Shown here: positions 1 to 5,359 of the stretch, piece by piece
Numbering within the stretch: the first letter of the stretch is position 1
How the letters are laid out: every line of letters starts with the position of its first letter
Assembly: GCA_029880275.1 (NCBI GenBank)
Contig: JAOUOQ010000066.1
Location: 1 to 8,822 of the forward strand
Reading direction: 5' to 3'
DNA length: 8,822 nucleotides
From: Candidatus Aminicenantota bacterium
GTDB lineage: Bacteria > Acidobacteriota > B3-B38 > Guanabaribacteriales > B3-B38
Translations under genes and position numbers: made by a program
Notes under the pieces: generated by a model
The model's database searches: none
What the model saw: the letters and a program-made list of their open reading frames with translations, nothing else
What the model was told of the DNA's origin: nothing

Positions 1-410
1 AGTTCAATCAGGTCGTAGATCATCTCGCCCACAGCAGCTGTTTTGGTGCTGACCCAGTTTATATGCCCGAATCTGGTGTTCTGCCGGTGGTGGTCGATAT
101 TAATGATATAAGACCCCTCGAGCCCATGTAATCCGGTGCGCTCTATGAAACTACACTCCAGCACAAATGCCACCGGATACACTCTCTCCAGGCTTTTGCC
201 AACTCTAATCTTCTCACTTTGAGGTAGAGGTCGGTAGAGAGTGGGTATGGGGTGGTAGTTGATGACGGATACCTTTTTGCCCATACTCTCCAGAGCGAGA
301 GCCAGGGCGATTTGAGAGCCGATGGAGTCACCATCTGGGTTCTGGTGAGAGGTGATCAAGAAATCATCCCGTTCCTTTATAAGTTCGGTAATCCTCTTTT
401 TCATCGCCAT
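1..410 (-). CDS. nrnA: DHH-family phosphoesterase, NrnA-like (5' part; 3' end beyond window)
   Basis: Only the first 136 codons are present; the family is usually about 320 aa, so the DHHA1 domain lies off the left edge. The visible DHH domain shows motif I NPDGDSIGS (residues 24-32), motif III NIDHH (104-108) followed by N111, FG (114-115) and NW (118-119), and a TAAVGEM helix (124-130). These place it with NrnA oligoribonuclease/pAp phosphatase proteins, cytosolic metal-dependent enzymes that degrade 2-5 nt RNAs and 3'-phosphoadenosine phosphate. The motif II region reads VLECS (83-87), with Glu85 where many members have Asp. It is the sixth gene of the rimP-nusA-infB operon, a usual place for nrnA. 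No clear Shine-Dalgarno sequence precedes the start. An in-frame stop lies upstream, and ATG at 410 is the first start codon; a second ATG at 404 overlaps the stop of a short upstream frame and may be the real start. Family assignment is firm; exact substrate (NrnA or another DHH protein) is inferred. Confidence 0.9.
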   Translation of the reverse strand, partial: MAMKKRITELIKERDDFLITSHQNPDGDSIGSQIALALALESMGKKVSVINYHPIPTLYRPLPQSEKIRVGKSLERVYPVAFVLECSFIERTGLHGLEGSYIINIDHHRQNTRFGHINWVSTKTAAVGEMIYDLIE

Positions 411-484
411 ATTTGAGCGCCCGGAGGAAAGCTTCTGAGGAACAGAATCCCTCTGGGGGCAGCCCTATGTCTCCCGATGTTCAT
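401..484 (-). other. 27-codon frame linking rbfA to nrnA by two ATGA overlaps
   Basis: An ATG at 484-482 overlaps the rbfA stop (TGA 483-481) as ATGA. Its frame runs 27 codons to a TGA at 403-401, which again overlaps an ATG (404-402) in the nrnA frame as ATGA. The peptide is rich in Arg, Pro and Gly and resembles nothing I recognise. The arrangement could let ribosomes finishing rbfA re-initiate and be handed on to nrnA, which has no good ribosome-binding site of its own. It could equally be chance, so I do not call it a protein-coding gene. Confidence 0.25.
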
Positions 485-825
485 TTATTCTTCAGCTTCT
501 CCAGAAGCTGGTCGATATGGGCTCCATACTCAATGGAGGTATCCATATAGAAGGACAGGGTAGGACAATGGCGCAGCTGTAATCTGTGACCCAGCTCCCT
601 TCTAAGGAAACCTGTCGCCTGTTTAAGCCCGGCTATAGTCCGCTCCTTATCTCCTTTATCTCCCAAAATGCTAAAGTATATTTTAGCATGGCGCAGATCG
701 GAGCTCATCTTGACCCCGGTTATGGTGATGAAGCCCACCCGGGGGTCTCTCAGGTCGGTCATAATGATGTTGCTGAGCTCGACCTTGACCAGCTCGGCAA
801 CCCTTTCTGCTCTACCAATGGTCAT
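481..825 (-). CDS. rbfA: 30S ribosome-binding factor A
   Basis: A 114-aa protein of normal RbfA length. RbfA binds the 30S subunit near the 16S rRNA 5' helix 1 and neck, helping late maturation and cold adaptation. Visible signatures are the N-terminal R-x-E-R-V helix (residues 5-9), LRDPRVGFITIT (25-36), a long strand with K-x-Y-x-S (48-52), and the type II KH-fold helix-kink-helix with Ala70-Thr-Gly72 (AxG in place of GxxG), then RRELGHRLQLRHCPTLSF. The start is supported by AGAGGT five bases upstream of the ATG. It lies fifth in the operon, 53 nt after the DUF503 gene. Its TGA stop overlaps an ATG in another frame. No anomalies in the core. Confidence 0.97.
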   Translation of the reverse strand: MTIGRAERVAELVKVELSNIIMTDLRDPRVGFITITGVKMSSDLRHAKIYFSILGDKGDKERTIAGLKQATGFLRRELGHRLQLRHCPTLSFYMDTSIEYGAHIDQLLEKLKNK

Positions 826-878
826 CTTTTACCTCTCTTTGCTCGAGGAAAAGGTGATAAGATGCCCAAGATGTTCTA

Positions 879-1163
879 TTAGATGAGATATTCAACATGA
901 CAATCAATTATCTCGCATTGGGTGTTGCTTTCTATTATCTCGATAGCTTTGTTTATGGTGGTGTGAAGGACATCTTTGCTGGAGGCAATGGAGACCATCC
1001 CTATTTTAGCCCGTTGCCAGAGGTTCTGGAAATCGACCTCGGCTAAGGATAAGTTGAAGCGGGCACGAAGCCTATCCTTGATACCCTTTATTAAAAGCCT
1101 CTTATCCTTGAGACTGCGACTTCCTGGTAGAAGAAGCTCTACCACACAGAGGCCCACCACCAT
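879..1163 (-). CDS. ylxP: DUF503 family protein (YlxP-like)
   Basis: A 94-aa small protein matching the DUF503/YlxP family: hydrophobic first strand (VVGLCVVELLLPG), the SLKDKR motif (residues 17-22), then RARFNLSLAEVDFQNLWQRA (33-52) and a closing strand. The molecular function of the family is not established. Its constant position between infB and rbfA in many bacteria suggests a link to translation or ribosome assembly, which is inference from context only. It begins 17 nt after the infB stop, with a GGAAGA ribosome-binding site close to the ATG, so it is clearly co-transcribed. No membrane segment or catalytic motif is apparent. Confidence 0.93.
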   Translation of the reverse strand: MVVGLCVVELLLPGSRSLKDKRLLIKGIKDRLRARFNLSLAEVDFQNLWQRAKIGMVSIASSKDVLHTTINKAIEIIESNTQCEIIDCHVEYLI

Positions 1164-1180
1164 TTCTTCTTCCGATTGGC

Positions 1181-3145
1181 TTATAGTTTCTCCGGCTTTC
1201 TCTCCATATGGAAAGCTTCAATGACATCCCCGACTTTGATGTCGTTGAAATTAGCTATCCTTAAACCGCATTCCAAGCCGCTCTTCACTTCGGTGGCATC
1301 GTCTTTAAAGCGCTTTAAGGAGCCTATTTTCCCCTCGTAAATGACCACATTGTCCCGCAACAGGCGGATTTCTGCATCGCTGGTTATCTTGCCATCAGCT
1401 ACATAGCAGCCAGCCACAATCCCGAAGCGGGGAATTCTGAAGGTTTCTCTCACCTCCGCCCTTCCCAGATATAATTCCTGGAAGGTAGGCTCTAACATAC
1501 CCACCATGGCATTCTTTATCTCATTGGTTATGCTATAGATAACTGTATGAAGGCGGATGTCTACCTTCTCCGCTTCTGCCAGTTCTTTGGCTTTTTTTTC
1601 GGGGCGGACATTAAAGCCGATAACTATGGCGTTGGAAGCGGAGGCGAGGAGGATGTCCGACTCGGTTATGGCGCCGGGTCCGCTATAAATGATGTTTATT
1701 TTCACCTTGTCCGAGCTCAGCTTGGAGAGGGCTTCGGAGAGGACTTCAACCGAGCCCTGCACATCCGCTTTCAGCACTAAGGGCAGCTCTTTGGTGGTTC
1801 CTTCTTTCATGCGGTGGAAAAGCTGGTCCAAGGTTAAGCGGGAAGGTCTTACCAGACTCCTCTCCCGGAGCTTACTCTGGCGGTAGTTGCTTATTTGCCG
1901 TGCCTTCAACTCGTCGCGGACTACCTGGAAGAAATCACCCGCCTTGGGGACGCTCTGCAGGCCGATAATCTCCACCGGGGTGGAAGGAGCAGCGGTGATG
2001 ATTTTCTGACCAAGCTCGTTAAACATTGCCCGCACCTTTCCATAAACGGCACCCATCACGAAGTGGTCGCCTACTTTAACTATTCCATCCTGGATGAGAA
2101 CGGTAGCCACAGGTCCGCGGGCTTTATCCAGCTTGGCTTCCAACACGCTCCCCTTCCCCAATGCTTTGGGGCTTGCTTTGAGCTCCAGAAGGTCGGCAAC
2201 TAACAAAATCATTTCCAAGAGAAGCTGCAGGCCGACCTTCTTTTTGGCGGAGATTTCTACACATACGGTATCTCCCCCCAAATCTTCGGCAAGCAGCCCA
2301 TGTTTGCTCAGCTGCTGCTTGGCCTTGGCGGCTTTGGCTTCTGGTTTATCTATCTTGTTGATGGCGACAATGATGGGGACCTCAGCTGCCTTGGCGTGGC
2401 TTATGGCTTCCAGGGTCTGCGGCATAACCCCATCGTCAGCAGCTACCACCAGGACCACAATGTCGGTCACCTTAGCCCCCCGAGCCCTCATTCGGGTGAA
2501 TGCCTCGTGCCCCGGTGTGTCGAGGAACACAATTCCCCGCTCCCCCACTTTTACCTGGTAAGCCCCGATGTGCTGGGTTATTCCCCCTGTCTCCTTGGCG
2601 ATGATGTTGGACTCCCTGATAGCATCCAGCAGGGAGGTCTTTCCGTGGTTGACATGCCCCATGATGGTTACCACCGGGTAGCGAGCAACTACCTCTTTTT
2701 CTCCCTCAACCTTCTCCTCCTGGGCTACCTCTTCCTCAAAGCTTATGACCTCGGCTTCATATCCGAATTGCCGGCATACCTCCAGGGCAATATCCCTGTC
2801 CAGGGTTTGGTTGATTGAGGCTATAACCCCCATGTTCAGCAAGCTCTTCAGCACATTTTTCGATTTGGTCTGCAGTTTGGCAGAAAGCTCTTTTACGTTT
2901 ACCCCTTCGGAGAGGAGTAATTTTGGCTTATGCTCTACTTTGGGCTCTTGCGCCTGGGTGGCGGAGGGCTCTTTGGTCTCTTCAGCAGGGGACGCTGAAG
3001 AGGAGAGGAGTCTCATGGCCTCCTCTTCTTCGACCAGGCTGGCATGGCTTTTCACCTTGATTCCCGATGCGGAGAGCCGTTCAATAACCTCTTTGTTGGT
3101 CAGCTTCAGCTCTTTGGCGATTTCATAGATTCTTTTTTTGGCCAT
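1181..3145 (-). CDS. infB: translation initiation factor IF-2
   Basis: A 654-aa IF-2, shorter than the Bacillus and E. coli proteins because the N-terminal linker is brief. IF-2 is the GTPase that brings fMet-tRNA to the 30S subunit and promotes 50S joining. Domains: IF2_N helix bundle (about 4-46), an acidic/Pro-rich linker, a second IF2_N-like module (about 75-135), G domain (about 155-325), domain II beta barrel (about 330-420), domain III with DVQGSVEVLS (461-470), and the C-terminal fMet-tRNA-binding domain with SGLECGLRI (622-630). G motifs are G1 GHVNHGKT (163-170), G2 GGITQHIGAY (187-196), G3 DTPGHE (209-214), G4 NKID (263-266) and G5 SAKKK (299-303). Asn166 in G1 replaces the usual Asp of GHVDHGKT. 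The ATG is preceded by AAGGA at good spacing and lies 18 nt after nusA. No ylxR or ylxQ gene intervenes. Confidence 0.99.
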   Translation of the reverse strand: MAKKRIYEIAKELKLTNKEVIERLSASGIKVKSHASLVEEEEAMRLLSSSASPAEETKEPSATQAQEPKVEHKPKLLLSEGVNVKELSAKLQTKSKNVLKSLLNMGVIASINQTLDRDIALEVCRQFGYEAEVISFEEEVAQEEKVEGEKEVVARYPVVTIMGHVNHGKTSLLDAIRESNIIAKETGGITQHIGAYQVKVGERGIVFLDTPGHEAFTRMRARGAKVTDIVVLVVAADDGVMPQTLEAISHAKAAEVPIIVAINKIDKPEAKAAKAKQQLSKHGLLAEDLGGDTVCVEISAKKKVGLQLLLEMILLVADLLELKASPKALGKGSVLEAKLDKARGPVATVLIQDGIVKVGDHFVMGAVYGKVRAMFNELGQKIITAAPSTPVEIIGLQSVPKAGDFFQVVRDELKARQISNYRQSKLRERSLVRPSRLTLDQLFHRMKEGTTKELPLVLKADVQGSVEVLSEALSKLSSDKVKINIIYSGPGAITESDILLASASNAIVIGFNVRPEKKAKELAEAEKVDIRLHTVIYSITNEIKNAMVGMLEPTFQELYLGRAEVRETFRIPRFGIVAGCYVADGKITSDAEIRLLRDNVVIYEGKIGSLKRFKDDATEVKSGLECGLRIANFNDIKVGDVIEAFHMERKPEKL

Positions 3146-3163
3146 TGATATTTCCTTAATGCG

Positions 3164-4432
3164 CTATTTCTTCTTGGTGAGGAGCTTTTTGGCTTCGGCT
3201 ATAAGCTGGGAAGCCTTTGTATTTCCAATGGATAGCAGGGCTGCCAGCTCCTTACTGCTGGCGCTGCTTAACCTCTCCAGAGTGCCAAAGCCCGCTTTGA
3301 GGAGTTGCTCCTTTATCTGTTCGTCTATGCCAGGGAGTTGAGCTAATTTCTTCCGGCTTTTAGCCAGAAGCTCCCTTTCCAGTTCTTCTTCTTCCCTTTT
3401 TTCGGTCTCACTTTTGATGTCAATCTTCCAGCTGGTCAGCTTCGAAGCCAGCCGGACATTCTGTCCCTTCCTGCCTATTGCCAGGGAAAGCTGGTTGTCT
3501 TCTACAATCACCTCAATATGCCTCTCTTTCTCGTCAAGGATGGTCATCTGCTTAATCTTTGCCGGGTTAAGGGCGTTGGTAATATATGTATTGGGGTTGT
3601 TTGAGTATTCTACTATATCAATCTTCTCCCGGCGAAGCTCTCGAATGATTGAATGCACCCGATTCCCTTTTATTCCCACGCAAGCGCCTACTGGATCGAT
3701 ATCTTTGACCTTAGAGCAAACGGCCACTTTTGCCCTATCCCCTGCTTCTCTTACTACATTTTTTATTTCAATGATATTATCAGAAATTTCGGGAACTTCC
3801 ATCTCAAAAAGCTTGTACAGGAAACGTGGGGCAGCCCGGGATACGACAACCTGGGGACCTTTAACACTCTGTTTGACCTCCATTATCAATGATCGAATCC
3901 TGTCTCCCTGGCTAAAATTCTCTCCCCAGGGGAGCTCTTTTCTTGGCAATATGGCTTCCGCCTCCCTTCCCAGGTCGATGATAATGTCCCCCCATTCAAA
4001 GCGTTTCACTATGCCGTTTACTATCTCTCCCACACGGTTTATATATTCGTTGTATATACTATCTCTCTCCGCCTCGTATACCTTCTGTAGAATGACCTGC
4101 TTGGCGGTCTGAGCTGCAATCCTCCCTAATCCATTGGTCAATTTGGGCACATCTATCTCGGAGCCGACCTCTGCCACGGGGTTGATCTTTTGAGCTTCCT
4201 CCAGAGTAATCTCCTTGCTCGGGTCGGCTACCTCGGTGACCACCTTCTTTCGGGCAAAGACCTCAACCTGCCCCTTTTGCTGATTGAAGCGGGAGAAAAG
4301 ATCCTCGCCGCTGCGGTAGAACTTCTTTGCCGCCGTGGTCATCGCCTCTTCGACTGCCTTGATGATGACCTCGATGTCCAGCCCCTTCTCTCTGCTTATC
4401 AGTTCTATAGTCTGATAGAGTTGGCTGTTCAT
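3164..4432 (-). CDS. nusA: transcription termination/antitermination protein NusA
   Basis: A 422-aa NusA, which binds RNA polymerase and nascent RNA to modulate pausing, hairpin-dependent termination and antitermination. Domains in order: RNAP-binding N-terminal domain (1 to about 125), S1 domain (about 133-200, containing GEIVNGIVKR and GREAEAILPRKE), KH1 with DPVGACVGIKGNRV (256-268 region), KH2 with AIGRKGQNVRLAS (328-340), a charged helix (about 350-371), and a C-terminal helix-hairpin-helix region (LPGID 375-379 through IGNTKASQLI). The C-terminal extension resembles half of the acidic-repeat region of E. coli NusA and is absent from the shorter Bacillus protein. Start ATG follows rimP by 36 nt; upstream purines (AGAGAGTAAGA) give only a weak ribosome-binding site. 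As NusA can act on intrinsic terminators, the hairpin in the operon leader is a natural candidate for autoregulation. Confidence 0.99.
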   Translation of the reverse strand: MNSQLYQTIELISREKGLDIEVIIKAVEEAMTTAAKKFYRSGEDLFSRFNQQKGQVEVFARKKVVTEVADPSKEITLEEAQKINPVAEVGSEIDVPKLTNGLGRIAAQTAKQVILQKVYEAERDSIYNEYINRVGEIVNGIVKRFEWGDIIIDLGREAEAILPRKELPWGENFSQGDRIRSLIMEVKQSVKGPQVVVSRAAPRFLYKLFEMEVPEISDNIIEIKNVVREAGDRAKVAVCSKVKDIDPVGACVGIKGNRVHSIIRELRREKIDIVEYSNNPNTYITNALNPAKIKQMTILDEKERHIEVIVEDNQLSLAIGRKGQNVRLASKLTSWKIDIKSETEKREEEELERELLAKSRKKLAQLPGIDEQIKEQLLKAGFGTLERLSSASSKELAALLSIGNTKASQLIAEAKKLLTKKK

Positions 4433-4468
4433 ATCTTACTCTCTAACGGAAGGTATGGCATATCCTGT

Positions 4469-4939
4469 TTATAGTTCGACCTTCAGACGGGCTTTAGCCA
4501 CTTCCTTAAGGGGAATGGTGAGCGGCTGTTCCCCTTTTTCCAGCGCGAGGCTAATAATCCCGTCTTGACAGCCGATTAAACTCCCGACAAACCTTTTTCG
4601 CCCCTCTATGGGATTCACGGTTTCTATCTTAACCTTCTTGCCGCGGAAGCGGATGTAGTCCTTCTCCTTTACCAGCGGGCGGTTGAGACCCGGAGAGGAG
4701 ACCTCCAGGGTGTAGCGATGGGGGATAACATTCTCCACATCGAAGATGGTGCTCAGCTGCTTGCTGATATTCTGGCAATCGTTTAGTCCCACGCCCTCTT
4801 CTTTATCAATATAAACCGTGAGTACCCACCTCCCCCCCTGCTGTTTGTATTCCACCAGCACCAGCTCCAGTCCTTCGGAGGAAGCTACGCTTTCGGCAAT
4901 CTCCTCTACCTTTTTTCTGATAGTTTCTATCCGTTCCAT
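4469..4939 (-). CDS. rimP: ribosome maturation factor RimP
   Basis: A 156-aa RimP, the usual length; it assists early 30S assembly around protein S12. The N-terminal alpha/beta domain (1 to about 84) has GLELVLVEY (23-31), a WVLTVYID strand (38-45) and the family signature YTLEVSSPGLNRPL (76-89). The C-terminal SH3-like barrel (about 90-156) ends in IPLKEVAKARLKVEL. I start at ATG 4939: the helix before GLEL then has the normal length, and a purine tract (AGGGGGAGA) abuts it. The frame stays open to 5044, but that extension would pass through the terminator hairpin, the -10 and the -35 of the operon promoter, and looks unlike RimP. The purine tract is unusually close to the ATG. First gene of the operon. 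Confidence 0.97.
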   Translation of the reverse strand: MERIETIRKKVEEIAESVASSEGLELVLVEYKQQGGRWVLTVYIDKEEGVGLNDCQNISKQLSTIFDVENVIPHRYTLEVSSPGLNRPLVKEKDYIRFRGKKVKIETVNPIEGRKRFVGSLIGCQDGIISLALEKGEQPLTIPLKEVAKARLKVEL

Positions 4940-5009
4940 TCTCCCCCTGCATTTAATAAAAAAAGTGGGGGGAAAACCCACTTGTTCAATGTAACTTTGT
5001 ATATAATAC
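4940..5009 (-). promoter_or_regulatory. leader RNA of the rimP operon (attenuator candidate)
   Basis: About 70 nt lie between the predicted transcription start (near 5009) and the rimP ATG. The leader contains a terminator-type hairpin at 4983-4963, then a short A/U linker and the purine-rich rimP ribosome-binding site at 4948-4940. The hairpin loop UUUUCCC (4976-4970) can pair with GGGAGAA (4945-4939), which covers the ribosome-binding site and the A of the start codon; one of the seven pairs is G-U. Transcription attenuation and translation could therefore both be controlled here. B. subtilis is known to autoregulate its nusA operon through a NusA-dependent leader terminator; that this leader does the same is inference. 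Confidence 0.55.
4956..4983 (-). terminator. intrinsic terminator/attenuator in the rimP leader
   Basis: On the minus strand a perfect 7-bp stem, AAGTGGG (4983-4977) with CCCACTT (4969-4963), encloses the 7-nt loop TTTTCCC. It is followed directly by TTTTT, then ATT, so there is a run of seven U including the stem end. It lies downstream of the promoter and upstream of rimP, so it acts inside the operon leader and not at a gene end. The stem has four G-C pairs and is modest, which would suit conditional rather than complete termination. On the opposite strand the same stem has A-rich flanks but no U-tract. Confidence 0.7.
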
Positions 5010-5015
5010 ATTAAA

Positions 5016-5044
5016 ATTATAGCACTTGCAAGGGGAAATGTCAA
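5016..5044 (-). promoter_or_regulatory. sigma-70-type promoter of the rimP-nusA-infB operon
   Basis: On the minus strand the -35 box TTGACA (5044-5039) and the -10 box TATAAT (5021-5016) both match consensus perfectly and are separated by exactly 17 bp. A TG one base before the -10 (TGCTATAAT) makes it an extended -10 as well. Predicted start is about 5009, giving a leader of about 70 nt before rimP. Nothing comparable occurs at other gene starts here. Such a strong promoter ahead of a terminator hairpin is typical of genes controlled by attenuation. Confidence 0.88.
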
Positions 5045-5074
5045 CGAGTAGGGAGAGCTTCAAGAACTTTGTGT

Positions 5075-5101
5075 AAAAAGCATATAGGGGGTATCCTTTT
5101 T
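5075..5101. repeat. imperfect inverted repeat, weak bidirectional terminator candidate
   Basis: AAAAAG (5075-5080) pairs with CTTTTT (5096-5101). After a C-C mismatch, ATA (5082-5084) pairs with TAT (5092-5094), enclosing a 7-nt loop with five G on the plus strand. The stem is A/T-rich and so weak, though either strand would end in a U-run. It sits just upstream of the rimP promoter -35, where it could insulate the operon from glycosyltransferase read-through. Confidence 0.25.
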
Positions 5102-5109
5102 AGTTGTGT

Positions 5110-5121
5110 TGATCATGATCA
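5110..5121. repeat. perfect 12-bp palindrome with two GATC sites
   Basis: TGATCATGATCA reads the same on both strands and contains two GATC tetranucleotides in two TGATCA hexamers. It lies about 65 bp upstream of the rimP promoter -35 and about 240 bp beyond the glycosyltransferase stop. The symmetry suggests a dimeric protein site or a methylation-sensitive site, but no known operator is recognised. Confidence 0.4.
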
Positions 5122-5359
5122 GGGCAAACAGGTGTCTCTCTGAGCTTCTTTTCTATTTATAATGCCTACGGATTATGAGCCGCCGTTTTGGACCCTTATG
5201 TGGAATGTTCAATCTTGTTTCGGAGTAAGAGGAATCGCTTTTGCTCTTAGAGCATATCACTGCACATCGATCTTATCCTTTTTGTCCATTGCCCTTATGC
5301 TTCTACAAGATTTGTCCCCTCCTCTTTTTTACAAATTTGAAGAAGACCTGAGTATTTTA

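Larger units (their letters stand above)
5045..5359. other. noncoding spacer between the glycosyltransferase gene and the rimP promoter
   Basis: This stretch of about 315 bp holds no gene I can support. A 75-codon plus-strand frame (5162-5389) lacks a ribosome-binding site, resembles no family and runs into the 3' end of the opposing glycosyltransferase gene. Minus-strand frames are short and stop-interrupted. Structured elements are the 12-bp palindrome at 5110-5121 and an imperfect A/T-rich inverted repeat at 5075-5101. I see no tRNA and no recognisable riboswitch. Any terminator for the glycosyltransferase transcript must lie here, but no GC-rich hairpin with a U-tract is evident. Confidence 0.6.

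Noticed and set aside
433..447. Small hairpin TTCTG/CAGAA between rbfA and nrnA
   Set aside because: Only 5 bp with no U-run. Several competing pairings exist in the same stretch, so it is not a credible terminator or regulator.
1547..2818. Long plus-strand frames antisense to infB (up to 172 codons)
   Set aside because: They mirror the codon pattern of infB on the other strand, lack ribosome-binding sites and show no recognisable domains.
3414..4112. 232-codon plus-strand frame antisense to nusA
   Set aside because: It is the shadow of a conserved NusA coding frame, with Ser/Ile/Leu-rich composition typical of antisense reading and no ribosome-binding site.
4940..5044. 35-residue N-terminal extension of RimP from an ATG at 5044
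   Set aside because: It would run through a perfect -35/-10 promoter and a terminator hairpin. The family start and a purine-rich ribosome-binding site fit ATG 4939.
5165..5195. CTCATAA on the minus strand, like the anticodon loop of an initiator tRNA (metY precedes rimP in E. coli)
   Set aside because: The flanking bases do not form a 5-bp anticodon stem, and no acceptor, D or T arms can be found around it.
5308..5338. Inverted repeat AGATTTGT/ACAAATTT as a terminator for the glycosyltransferase gene
   Set aside because: The stem is A/T-rich with one G-T pair and a 15-nt loop, and no U-tract follows on the minus strand.
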